Below, in pieces: positions 17,121 through 26,177 of a stretch of 32,768 nt of DNA. Source of the DNA: Gemmatimonadales bacterium (GTDB lineage Bacteria > Gemmatimonadota > Gemmatimonadetes > Gemmatimonadales > GWC2-71-9). The translations under genes and the position numbers were made by a program. Numbering within the stretch: position 1 is the stretch's first letter; each line of letters starts with the position of its first letter. The notes below the pieces were generated by a model that saw only the letters and a program-made list of their open reading frames with translations, ran no database searches and was not told where the DNA came from. The stretch spans positions 1 to 32,768 of the forward strand of contig JAUVTI010000004.1 of assembly GCA_030601605.1 (NCBI GenBank). The letters are read 5' to 3'.

Positions 17121-19605
17121 TCTCGCCGTCCTGATCGCGTGCTCGGTGCTCGGTGGCCAACCGCTGGCCGCCCAGCTGGTGCCGCCTTCCGCGGGCGGGC
17201 TGGTGGAGCTGGACCGTCTTCTGCACCGCCTGGCCGTACCGTACCGCGTGCTGGTGATCGGCGCGCACCCCGACGACGAGGACACCCGCCTTCTGGCCCT
17301 GATGGCCCGCGGGTACGGGGCCGAGGCCGCCTACCTCTCGCTCTCGCGGGGCGAGGGTGGGCAGAACCTGATCGGAGGCGAGCTTGGGGTGGCGCTGGGG
17401 CTGCTGCGCTCGCAGGAGCTTGCCTCGGCGCGGGAGCTTGACGGCGCCCGGCAGTTCTTCACCCGCACTTACGACTTTGGTTACTCGCGCTCGCTGGATG
17501 AGACGGTGCGCTTCTGGCTGCCCGACTCGGTCCTCAAGGATGTGGTGCGGGTAGTGCGGCGCTTCCGGCCGCATGTGATCCTCTCGGTCTGGTCCGGGAC
17601 GCCACGGGACAGGCACGGGCAGCATCAGATGTCCGGCGTGGCTGCGTATCGAGCCTTCACGGTCGCGGGCGACCCGGCCCGATTTCCGGAGTTGGAGACC
17701 GAGGAGGGCCTCGAGCCGTGGCGGCCACTCAAGCTGTATCGATCCACGCGCTTCGATACGGCTGCCACCACGCTCACGCTCGAGACGGGGGGGCTCGACC
17801 CCATAACCGGCCGGACGTACCACCAGATCGCAATGGCAAGCCGCAGCCAGCATCGCTCTCAGGACATGGGACAGCTGCAGCGGACGGGTCCGGCCGTCAC
17901 CCGGATGCAGTTGGTGGCGGACTTCACCGGCCGGGAAGGTGAGGAACCAGAATCCGGCCTGTTCGGCGGCGTTCCCCCGGACACCTCCTGGCTGGCCAGT
18001 TTCGCCGATTCCCTGCGCGGCGCCACTACGGCTCCGCGGCTCGGGGACGCGGTTCACCCGCTGGCCGCGGCGCTGCGCCGGGCGCGCGGGCGCCAGGTAC
18101 CGGCAGGTCAGGTCGAGCTGCTGGAGCGCGCCCTCGCGGTGGCGGCGGGACTCGTGGTGGATGGAACCGCGACCCAGTCCGAGGTGGTGCCGGGCAGCAC
18201 CTTCGAGGTGACGCTGCAGATCTACAACGCCGGCCCGCACACGGCCCGGGTCGATCGCGTGTGGGTGCGGGCCCCGTCGGCGTGGCAGGTGACGCCGGTC
18301 GATCCCGCCCCGCCGGCCCTGGATCCGGGCAGCGAGGCTCGGCGCCGCTTCGAGGTCACCGTACCGGTGGACGCCGAGCCCAGCCAGCCCTACTTCCTGA
18401 GCCGTCCCGTGGTCGGCGCTCTCTATGACTGGAGCGAGACGGAACCCGCCGTCCGAGGGCTGCCGTTCGATCCGCCCCTGCTCGAGGCCTCCGTGAGCAT
18501 GACCGTGCTCGATGCCGAGGTGCGGCTGAGTCGAGAAATCAGCCGCAGGATCCAGGACCAGGTGGTGGGGGAGGTGCGGGAGCCGCTGCGAGTGGCGCCG
18601 GCCATCGAGGTCACGCTCGAACCGGACCGGCTGGTGTGGTCTTCGGCCGGGCCGGCGCAGCGAGTGTTCACCGTGACGCTGCAATATCGGGGGAGCGGTT
18701 CGACGGCGGGCGAAGTGCGACTCGAGGCGGACGGCTGGGAGATGCCGCTCCCGCAACCGTTCCTGTTCAGGGGCCGGGGCGAGTCGCAGTCGTTCAGGTT
18801 CACCGTGGTCCGGCCGGAGACGGAGCGCGCCCGCGCCACGGTGTGGGCGGTTGCCGCAACTGAGAGCGGAGCCGAATTCGACCTGGCCACAGTCCAGATT
18901 CGCTACCCGCACGTGCGCCCCACTGCCTACGTGCGCTCCGCGGCAAGCGATGTCGAGATCGCTCCGATCGTGCTGCCGCAGGTGAGCGCGGTGGGGTACG
19001 TGCGGGGAGCGGCCGACCGGGTTCCGGAGGCGCTGAGCCAGATCGGGCTGCCGGTGGAGATCCTGGGCGCGGGCGCTCTGGCGGATTCCGACCTGTCACG
19101 CTTCGACGCCATCGTAGTCGGACCGCGCGCCTACGAGATCGACTCCGCCCTCGTGAGCCACAACGACCGGTTGCTCGAGTACGTGCGGGATGGTGGGCTG
19201 CTGGTGGTGCAGTACCAGCAGTACCAGTTCTTCCGGGGCGGCTACGCACCCTATTCGCTGGAGATAGCGCGCCCCCACGACCGGGTCACCGATGAGACCG
19301 CGCCGGTCACGCTGCTGGATCCCGAGCACCCCGCCGTCACGCGGCCCAACCTCCTCGGTGACTCGGATTGGGTCGGCTGGCCTCAGGAGCGGGGACTCTA
19401 CTTCGCACACGACTGGGACGATGCCTACACTCCGCTGCTCGAGCTGACCGATCCCGGGATGCCACCCCTCCGGGGCGGGCTGCTGATGGCCTCATACGGG
19501 GACGGCACCTATGTGTACACGGGAATCTCCTTCTTACGCGCCCTGCCAGCCGGCGTCCCGGGTGCCTACCGGTTGTTTCTGAACCTGTTGGCCCTCGGTG
19601 AGTAG
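17101..19605 (+). CDS. PIG-L (LmbE-like) family deacetylase with long C-terminal beta-sandwich-like and ThuA/glutamine-amidotransferase-like regions
   Basis: YRVLVIGAHPDDEDTRLLALMARG...SRGEGGQNLIG...DRHGQHQMSGVAAYRAF carries the PIG-L zinc motifs. Signal-like N-terminus RRSLAVLIACSVLGGQPLAAQ. Start uncertain (ORF track 17053; TTG at 17101 fits the signal peptide). Confidence 0.88.
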   Translation: MHAKRRSLAVLIACSVLGGQPLAAQLVPPSAGGLVELDRLLHRLAVPYRVLVIGAHPDDEDTRLLALMARGYGAEAAYLSLSRGEGGQNLIGGELGVALGLLRSQELASARELDGARQFFTRTYDFGYSRSLDETVRFWLPDSVLKDVVRVVRRFRPHVILSVWSGTPRDRHGQHQMSGVAAYRAFTVAGDPARFPELETEEGLEPWRPLKLYRSTRFDTAATTLTLETGGLDPITGRTYHQIAMASRSQHRSQDMGQLQRTGPAVTRMQLVADFTGREGEEPESGLFGGVPPDTSWLASFADSLRGATTAPRLGDAVHPLAAALRRARGRQVPAGQVELLERALAVAAGLVVDGTATQSEVVPGSTFEVTLQIYNAGPHTARVDRVWVRAPSAWQVTPVDPAPPALDPGSEARRRFEVTVPVDAEPSQPYFLSRPVVGALYDWSETEPAVRGLPFDPPLLEASVSMTVLDAEVRLSREISRRIQDQVVGEVREPLRVAPAIEVTLEPDRLVWSSAGPAQRVFTVTLQYRGSGSTAGEVRLEADGWEMPLPQPFLFRGRGESQSFRFTVVRPETERARATVWAVAATESGAEFDLATVQIRYPHVRPTAYVRSAASDVEIAPIVLPQVSAVGYVRGAADRVPEALSQIGLPVEILGAGALADSDLSRFDAIVVGPRAYEIDSALVSHNDRLLEYVRDGGLLVVQYQQYQFFRGGYAPYSLEIARPHDRVTDETAPVTLLDPEHPAVTRPNLLGDSDWVGWPQERGLYFAHDWDDAYTPLLELTDPGMPPLRGGLLMASYGDGTYVYTGISFLRALPAGVPGAYRLFLNLLALGE

Positions 19606-20620
19606 ACGCCGTCTCGCGCTCGCCGCGTGCGCCGCGGCGCTCGCGTTGACTGCCTGCAGCGACGGGCGCACGCCACTCCTCATCTACTCGCCACATGGGC
19701 GGGATCTGCTGTTGCTGGCGGAGACCACCTTCGAGGCCGCCAACCCGGACGTGGACGTGCGGTGGCTCGACATGGGCTCGCAGGACGCGCTCGACCGAAT
19801 CCGCTCCGAGCGCGCCAACCCGCAGGCGGACGTCTGGTTCGGTGGGCCGTCCACGTTGTTTCGCAGGGCGGCGGCTGACTCACTACTGGATGCGTACCGT
19901 CCGAGTTGGGCGGCGGCGGTGCCGGCGCGCGCACACGGTCCGGACGATCTCTACTTCGCCGCTTTCGAGACGCCGGTCGTCATCGCCTTCAACAGCGACG
20001 TCGTATCTCGCGAGACCGCGCCCTCGGATTGGGATGAGGTACTCGAGCCGCGCTGGACGAACCAGGTCATCATCCGCGACCCCCTCGCGTCGGGAACGAT
20101 GCGCACGATCTTCGGCATGGTGATCGAGCGCGGCCTGGCCGCGACGGGCGACACTGCGTGGGGGTTCGACTGGCTGCGGCGGCTGGACGGGCAGACCAGA
20201 GAGTACGTGTTCAATCCGGCGCTCCTGCACCAGAAGCTGCTGCGCCAGGAGGGATCGGTGACGCTGTGGGACCTGCCCGACATCCTGGTCGAACAGGACA
20301 AGGGCAGTCCGTTCGACTTCGTGCTGCCGAGCAGCGGCACACCGGTGATCGAGGACGCGATTGCCATTGTGCGCGGCGCGCGGCATCCGGAGGTCGCCCG
20401 CCGCTTCGTGGAGTGGGTGGGCTCTCCCGAGGCCCAGCTGCTCGCCGCGCGCGAGGCATTCCGCCTCCCGGCGCGAGGGGATCTGCCGCTCGACTCGCTG
20501 CCGGATTGGGCGCGTGAGGTAAAGGCGGGCCTCGTGGTGGAGGACATGGACTGGGAGCTCCTCAGCGAACAGGGCGCCGGGTGGATGACGTACTGGGATC
20601 GCAACGTTCGCAGCCGATGA
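19598..20620 (+). CDS. Extracellular solute-binding lipoprotein of an ABC importer
   Basis: GTG start overlaps the previous stop by 8 nt. Lipobox ALALTACSDG. LLIYSPHGRDLLLLAETTFEAANPDVDVRWLDMGSQD...ADVWFGGPSTLFRRAAADSLL. Confidence 0.9.
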   Translation: MSRRRLALAACAAALALTACSDGRTPLLIYSPHGRDLLLLAETTFEAANPDVDVRWLDMGSQDALDRIRSERANPQADVWFGGPSTLFRRAAADSLLDAYRPSWAAAVPARAHGPDDLYFAAFETPVVIAFNSDVVSRETAPSDWDEVLEPRWTNQVIIRDPLASGTMRTIFGMVIERGLAATGDTAWGFDWLRRLDGQTREYVFNPALLHQKLLRQEGSVTLWDLPDILVEQDKGSPFDFVLPSSGTPVIEDAIAIVRGARHPEVARRFVEWVGSPEAQLLAAREAFRLPARGDLPLDSLPDWAREVKAGLVVEDMDWELLSEQGAGWMTYWDRNVRSR

Positions 20621-21651
20621 GCGACGCCTTTCTGGAGGTCAGCCACCTCACAAAACGGTTCGGCGACCACGTCGCGGTCGGCGATCTCTCTCTGTCCGTA
20701 CCGCGCGGCGCGGTGCTCGCGCTGCTCGGTCCCAGTGGCAGTGGCAAGACGACCACGCTCAGGCTCCTGGCAGGCTTCGAGCGTCCCGACACTGGAACGA
20801 TCGCAGTGGAGGGGCGCGACGTGACTGCTCTTCCGCCGGTCCAGCGGCGCTTCGGGATGGTGTTCCAGCACTACGCGCTGTTCCCGCACCTGACCGTGGG
20901 TGAGAACGTGGCGTTCGGCCTGGCCGGTCAGGGCACGCGTGCCGACCGTGATGCGCGGGTAACGGAGATGCTCTCGCTCGTGGACCTGGACGGTTTCGGC
21001 GGCCGACAGGTCGGCGAGTTGTCGGGAGGGCAGCAGCAGCGCATCGCCGTGGCGCGGGCGCTGGCACCCGAGCCACGCGTGCTCCTGCTCGACGAGCCGC
21101 TCTCCAACCTGGATCCCAGTCTCAGGGAACGCACGCGCCTGGAGATGCGCGCGGCGCTCGACCGCGTGGGAATCACCACGGTGTTCGTCACCCACGAGCA
21201 GGAGGAGGCGTTCGCGCTCGGCGACAGCGTGGCCGTGCTCAACCACGGCCGCCTGGAGCAAGTGGGCACCCCGCCGGAGCTGTATGAGCACCCGCGCACG
21301 CTGTTCGTGGCGACGTTCGTCGGGCGCGCCAGCGTGCTCGGCGGTGTGGTGACTGGAGATGGGCGCGTGCGGATCGATGCCGGCGTGGAGTGGCCGGTGG
21401 ACGCGTCGCAGGAGTTGGCTGCCGGCGATCGGGCGTCCCTCGTGGTGCGGCCGGAGGCGGTGCGCTTCGCCGAGGCAGGTCTCGCCGGGATCGTGACGGA
21501 GCGTCGTTACACCGGGGCGCGGGCCCTGTTCACGGTCAGCGTGAGTGGAGGAAGGGTCGAGATCGAGGCGCCGGCCCACGCGGTGAGCGTCGGAGATCCC
21601 GTACACCTGGATGTAGAGCGGGCGTTGGCGTTCCCGGAGGTGAAGGAGTGA
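20617..21651 (+). CDS. ABC transporter ATP-binding protein (PotA/FbpC type)
   Basis: LLGPSGSGKTTTLRLLAGFERPDTGTI, QHYALFPHLTVGENVAFGL, LSGGQQQRIAVARALA and LLLDEPLSNLD. ATGA overlap with the upstream stop. Confidence 0.97.
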   Translation: MSDAFLEVSHLTKRFGDHVAVGDLSLSVPRGAVLALLGPSGSGKTTTLRLLAGFERPDTGTIAVEGRDVTALPPVQRRFGMVFQHYALFPHLTVGENVAFGLAGQGTRADRDARVTEMLSLVDLDGFGGRQVGELSGGQQQRIAVARALAPEPRVLLLDEPLSNLDPSLRERTRLEMRAALDRVGITTVFVTHEQEEAFALGDSVAVLNHGRLEQVGTPPELYEHPRTLFVATFVGRASVLGGVVTGDGRVRIDAGVEWPVDASQELAAGDRASLVVRPEAVRFAEAGLAGIVTERRYTGARALFTVSVSGGRVEIEAPAHAVSVGDPVHLDVERALAFPEVKE

Positions 21652-23282
21652 CCCGGCGGCCGCGCGGCTCACTGCTCGTTCTGCTGCTGGTCTGGCTCTT
21701 CGTATACCCGGTTCTGCTCGTCGTGCTGGACAGCGTGCGCGGGCCGGACGGCTGGACGCTCGAGTACGTGGCGGCGTTCCTGCGCGAGCCGCGAGAGTGG
21801 GAAGCCCTGTGGGGCAGCCTCTGGATCTCGGTCGCCAGCGTGGCGCTCGCGGGTGTGATCGGGGTGCCGCTTGCCATTGTCTTCGAGCGGCTCGACTTTC
21901 CGGGACGCCGCGTCCTCGGAGCTCTGGTGGCGCTGCCGGCGGTGCTCCCTCCTCTGGTGGGTGTGATCGCGTTCCTGTTTCTCTACGGCGAGAGCGGGTT
22001 CGTTGCGCGCGTCCTCAGCGAGCTGCTCGGACTCGACGAGGCGCCGTGGCGACTGAGGGGTGCGGGAGCCATTCTGCTGGTTCATGCGTATTCCATGTAC
22101 GTGTACTTCTACCTGTTCACTCGCGCCGGACTCGCCAAGGTCGACGCATCGATGATCGAGGCGGCGCACTCCTTGGGGAGTGGGACCTGGAGGACGTTTC
22201 GTCGGGTGACGCTGCCGCTGCTCAGGCCGCAGCTCGCGGCGGCGGCGTTGCTCACGTTCATGACGGCGCTCGGCTCGTTCAGCGCCCCCTACATCTTCGG
22301 CGGCGGCTTCCGGGTGATGACGACCCAGATCGTCGCCAGCAAGCTGAACGGGGACATCAGGATGGCGGTGGTCGAGGCGAGCGCCCTGGCGCTGGTGGCG
22401 CTGATGGGGCTGTTCCTGCTGCGCCGGCAGGCCGAGGCTCGCTCGGTCGTGGCCGTGGGGAAGGGGACTCCGCCCGCCGCGCGAGTCCTGGCCCAGCCGA
22501 TCGCCCGGTGGGGTGCGACCGGGTTGGGGTGGGCATTCGGAATCCTGTTGCTGCTGCCGCACGCGACGCTCGTCGTCGTATCGCTCGTGCCGCTCGGTAC
22601 CTGGACCACTCAGCTCGTGCCGCCGGCATACACGTTAGCCAATTACGGCACGCTCCTGACCGAGCCGGAGCGGCTGCGCCCGCTCGTTAACTCGCTCTGG
22701 ATGGCGACCGTGGCGACCGTGGGAGCGATCGCCGTCGCGCTGTGGGCGGGGCGGCTCGTGGTGCAGCGGCGTGCCACTCTGCGCGGCCTGATCGAGACGC
22801 TGGTGTCGGTCCCGTGGGCCATCCCGGGCACGGTGCTGGCGATCGCGCTGGCGACTGCGTTTTCCATGCGGGCGCCCTGGGTCGCGCGCTGGGTGTTGGT
22901 CGGGACGGTCGTGATCCTGCCGCTCGCCTACCTCGTGCGCAACATCCCGATCGCGGCAGGATCGATACTCGCCGGCCTTCGCCAGCTGGACCCGTCGCTC
23001 GATGAGGCGGCGTCGTCGCTCGGCGCCGGGAGGTGGCGCACGCTGCGCGCGGTCACGCTGCCGCTCCTCAGGCCCGCGCTCCTGGCCGGCGGGGCACTCG
23101 CCTTCGCGACGGCTCTGGGCGACTTCGTGACATCGATCGTGCTGTACACGTACGAGACCCGCCCGATCTCGATTGAGATCCTGTCATCGCTGCGCGCCTT
23201 CGACATCGGTACCGCGGCGGCCTACGGCGTGGTGCTGATGCTGATCTCGGCCGGCGTAATGTTGGTGGGGACGCGGCGATGA
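21648..23282 (+). CDS. ABC transporter permease, two permease domains in one chain (FbpB-like)
   Basis: GTG at 21648 (GTGA overlap) with GGAGGTGAAGGA upstream. Two EAA loops: EAAHSLGSGTWRTFRRVTLPLLRPQL and EAASSLGAGRWRTLRAVTLPLLRPAL. Confidence 0.95.
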   Translation: MTRRPRGSLLVLLLVWLFVYPVLLVVLDSVRGPDGWTLEYVAAFLREPREWEALWGSLWISVASVALAGVIGVPLAIVFERLDFPGRRVLGALVALPAVLPPLVGVIAFLFLYGESGFVARVLSELLGLDEAPWRLRGAGAILLVHAYSMYVYFYLFTRAGLAKVDASMIEAAHSLGSGTWRTFRRVTLPLLRPQLAAAALLTFMTALGSFSAPYIFGGGFRVMTTQIVASKLNGDIRMAVVEASALALVALMGLFLLRRQAEARSVVAVGKGTPPAARVLAQPIARWGATGLGWAFGILLLLPHATLVVVSLVPLGTWTTQLVPPAYTLANYGTLLTEPERLRPLVNSLWMATVATVGAIAVALWAGRLVVQRRATLRGLIETLVSVPWAIPGTVLAIALATAFSMRAPWVARWVLVGTVVILPLAYLVRNIPIAAGSILAGLRQLDPSLDEAASSLGAGRWRTLRAVTLPLLRPALLAGGALAFATALGDFVTSIVLYTYETRPISIEILSSLRAFDIGTAAAYGVVLMLISAGVMLVGTRR

Positions 23283-24472
23283 GACGGCTCTCGGTGCTCA
23301 TGGCCACGGCGTTCGTGGACATGCTGGGGTTCGCCATGATCTTCCCGCTGCTGCCGTACTATGCGCTGCGGCTCGGGACGCAGGAGTGGATGATCGGGTG
23401 GATGATCGCGAGCTTCTCGATTACACAACTCGCGTCGGCGCCACTGTGGGGACGGCTGTCGGACCGCATGGGGCGGCGCGGGGCCATCATCGTGGGACTC
23501 GGAACCTCGGCCATCGCGTTCGTGGTGTTCGGGTTCGCCGCGCAGATGTGGATGCTGTTCCTGTCGCGCGTCATCCAGGGCCTCGGCGGCGGCACGACGG
23601 GGGTGCTGCAGGCCTACGTGGCCGACGTGACCGAGCCGAAGGATCGCGCGAAGGCGCTGGGCTGGCTGTCGGCGGCGACCGGCGCCGGTGTGATGATCGG
23701 GCCCGCCATCGGATCGCTCGCGTTCGGGTTGGGACCCGCGGCGCCGGGACTCGTGGCCGCTGGGCTCTGCCTCGTGAACATCGTGTTCGCGTGGCGCATG
23801 TTGCCCGAGTCGAACACCGGCCGCAAGCACGAGGAGATGGCCGGTACCGACGTTCCGAAGCAACGCTCGATCCGCTCCATGGTGCTCGAGGTGCTGCGCC
23901 GCCCGGGTGATGACGTGCCACAGCTGATCTGGATCTACGCGGTGGGCATGCTGGGCTTCATGTCCATGGCGGCCGTGCTGGCGCTCTACCTCGCGGTCGA
24001 CTTCGGGATCACGGAGAAGAACATCTTCATCTTCTTCGTTTACATAGGTGGGATCGGCGTGGTGATGCGCGCCGTGATGCTGGGCAAGCTCGTGGACTGG
24101 CTCGGTGAGGTGAAGCTGATGCGGGTCGGCGCCGCGTGCCTCGCGCTGGGCCTCGTTATCATCCCGCTGCCCAACACGGTCGTGACGCTGGGGCTGGCGC
24201 TCGGGCTGGTGCCGATCGGCACCGCGTGCCTGTTTCCGGCCACTTCCGCCCTGATCACGCATCGCGTGCCGCGTCGCCAACTGGGGCAGACCCTCGGTGT
24301 GCAGCAGGCGTTCGGCGGCATGGCCCGCGTGATCGCCCCCATCTGGGCCACCGCTGCGTTTCAGGGGCTCGGGACGAGTGTGCCGTTCTACATCGCGGGC
24401 GCGGTCGTCGCGCTGGTCACGCTGCTCGCGTTCCGGGTGATACCCCGGGCGCCGATCCCGGAAGCTGCCTAG
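23279..24472 (+). CDS. MFS transporter (TetA/multidrug-type)
   Basis: ATGA overlap with the permease stop. FVDMLGFAMIFPLLPYYALRLG, WGRLSDRMGRRGAIIVGLG and 12-TM-like hydrophobicity. Confidence 0.93.
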   Translation: MRRLSVLMATAFVDMLGFAMIFPLLPYYALRLGTQEWMIGWMIASFSITQLASAPLWGRLSDRMGRRGAIIVGLGTSAIAFVVFGFAAQMWMLFLSRVIQGLGGGTTGVLQAYVADVTEPKDRAKALGWLSAATGAGVMIGPAIGSLAFGLGPAAPGLVAAGLCLVNIVFAWRMLPESNTGRKHEEMAGTDVPKQRSIRSMVLEVLRRPGDDVPQLIWIYAVGMLGFMSMAAVLALYLAVDFGITEKNIFIFFVYIGGIGVVMRAVMLGKLVDWLGEVKLMRVGAACLALGLVIIPLPNTVVTLGLALGLVPIGTACLFPATSALITHRVPRRQLGQTLGVQQAFGGMARVIAPIWATAAFQGLGTSVPFYIAGAVVALVTLLAFRVIPRAPIPEAA

Positions 24473-24475
24473 CTC

Positions 24476-26149
24476 CTACGAAGTCCCGCGGTCCTTCCGG
24501 TAAACCACCTTTCCACCCAGCACTGTGAGCAGCACGTGCGTGTCGAGGATCCGCTCCGGCGCGATCGCCATGATGTCCTGATCCAGCACCACGAAGTCGG
24601 CGTACTTGCCGGGCGAGGGCGAGCCCGAGACGTCTTCCATGAACGCCGAGTACGCCGGCCACAGCGTCATGCTCTTGAGCGCCTCCTGCCGCGTCGTGCG
24701 CTGGTCTGGGAACCAACCGCCTGCCGGCCAGCCGTCGGCGTCCTGTCTGGTGATGAACGCCTTGAACGAGATGAGCGGGTTGGCAGCCTCCACCGGGGCG
24801 TCCGAGCCGTTGGGGATCACCACGCCCGTGTTGAGCAACGAGCGCCACGCATAGGCGCCCTGCACGCGGGTCCACCCCAGGCGATCTATCGCCCAGTACA
24901 TGTCGCTCGTCTGGTGGCTTCCCTGCATTGACGGGATCACGTCCAGTTCCGCGAATCGGGGGAGGTCCTGGAAGTGGAGGATCTGCGCGTGCTCGATGCG
25001 GAACCGGTGGTCCGCTGTCGGCACCTCCTTGAGGGCGGACTCGAACGCGTCCAACACCATGCGGTTCGTGCGATCACCGATGGCGTGCACGTTGACCTGG
25101 AAGCCGTTGCGCAAGCCGCGCACGGCGACCTCTCGCACACGTTCATAGGGTGTGGTGATGAGTCCCGTGTTGCCCGGATCGTCGGAGTATGGCTCGAGCA
25201 ATGCGGCTCCCCGGCTACCCAACGCGCCGTCAGCCGAGACCTTGATGGCCCGGATCCAGATCCGCCCGTCGTGGAGGCCGTCCTGGGGCCCGCGCTCGAA
25301 GTACCGCTGCAGTGACTCGTCGCTCGAAGAGATCATAACGTAGTTGCGCAGGTCGTAGCGGCCCTCGTCTGCCAGCTCCTCGTACAGGTCGATCGTGGGG
25401 GGCGCCACACCGGCGTCGTGCACGCCGGTGAGTCCCCACTTGTTCGCCTCGGCGATCGCCGCCAGGATTGCCTCGCGCATCTCGCGGTCGGAGCGCTCGG
25501 GGATGACCCGTGCCACGATGCCCTGCGCCCGGTCGATCAGCACGCCGGTGGGGTCGCCGCCGGCGTCGCGGATGAAGCGCCCGCCGCCAGGGTCTTGCGT
25601 GGCGGCGGTCACCTCGGCGAGTTCGAGGGCCCTGGCGTTCACCAGTGCCGCGTGTCCGTCCACCCGGGTGAGGTACACCGGATGGTCCGGCAAAGCGCGA
25701 GACAGTGCCTCGTGCGTGGGGAAATCGGTGACGGCCCAGTCGTTCTGGTCCCAGCCCCGCCCCCGGACCCACTCGCCCTCGGGCGTGTTTCGGGCGCGCT
25801 CGACGACGCGCTCGATCACCTCCTCGTAGGAGCGCGTGCCCACGAGGTCCACGATGCGCAGCGCCACTCCGAGACCCGTGAGATGTATGTGCGCGTCCAC
25901 CATGCCCGGAATGACGGTCTTGCCGTCGAGATCGAGTCTCTCGGTGCGCGATCCTGCGAAGACCTCGGCGCCGCGTGCGCTACCCACGAAGACCACGCGG
26001 CCGTCGCGAATTGCCATGGCTTCTGCGAGCGGTCTGTTGTCGTCCACCGTGTAGATGCGGGCGTTGGTGACGATCAGGTCGGCCGGCTCCTGGGCTGCGA
26101 GTGCCGGCGCGATGGCGAGGGAAAGCAGGGCCAACAGCGAGCGCTTCAT
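24476..26149 (-). CDS. Secreted amidohydrolase family 3 protein (YtcJ-like)
   Basis: MKRSLLALLSLAIAPALAAQ signal. ADLIVTNARIYTVDDNRPLAEAMAIRDGRVVFVG, GKTVIPGMVDAHIHLTGLG, RGWDQNDW, VNVHAIGDRTNRMVLDAFE and FRIEHAQIL. Confidence 0.94.
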   Translation of the reverse strand: MKRSLLALLSLAIAPALAAQEPADLIVTNARIYTVDDNRPLAEAMAIRDGRVVFVGSARGAEVFAGSRTERLDLDGKTVIPGMVDAHIHLTGLGVALRIVDLVGTRSYEEVIERVVERARNTPEGEWVRGRGWDQNDWAVTDFPTHEALSRALPDHPVYLTRVDGHAALVNARALELAEVTAATQDPGGGRFIRDAGGDPTGVLIDRAQGIVARVIPERSDREMREAILAAIAEANKWGLTGVHDAGVAPPTIDLYEELADEGRYDLRNYVMISSSDESLQRYFERGPQDGLHDGRIWIRAIKVSADGALGSRGAALLEPYSDDPGNTGLITTPYERVREVAVRGLRNGFQVNVHAIGDRTNRMVLDAFESALKEVPTADHRFRIEHAQILHFQDLPRFAELDVIPSMQGSHQTSDMYWAIDRLGWTRVQGAYAWRSLLNTGVVIPNGSDAPVEAANPLISFKAFITRQDADGWPAGGWFPDQRTTRQEALKSMTLWPAYSAFMEDVSGSPSPGKYADFVVLDQDIMAIAPERILDTHVLLTVLGGKVVYRKDRGTS

Positions 26150-26177
26150 TGGAGCCTCGTATCGGATTGGAATGTCA

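Noticed and set aside
17023-18912. 629-aa minus-strand ORF opposite the PIG-L gene
   Set aside because: Composition is typical of a high-GC shadow ORF (many R/H/G/P), with no recognisable motifs. The plus-strand protein has clear PIG-L motifs.
22684-22694. GTTAAC inside the ABC permease gene as another TetR operator
   Set aside because: It is a lone 6-bp palindrome in coding sequence, without the TTAAC-N3-GTTAA architecture.
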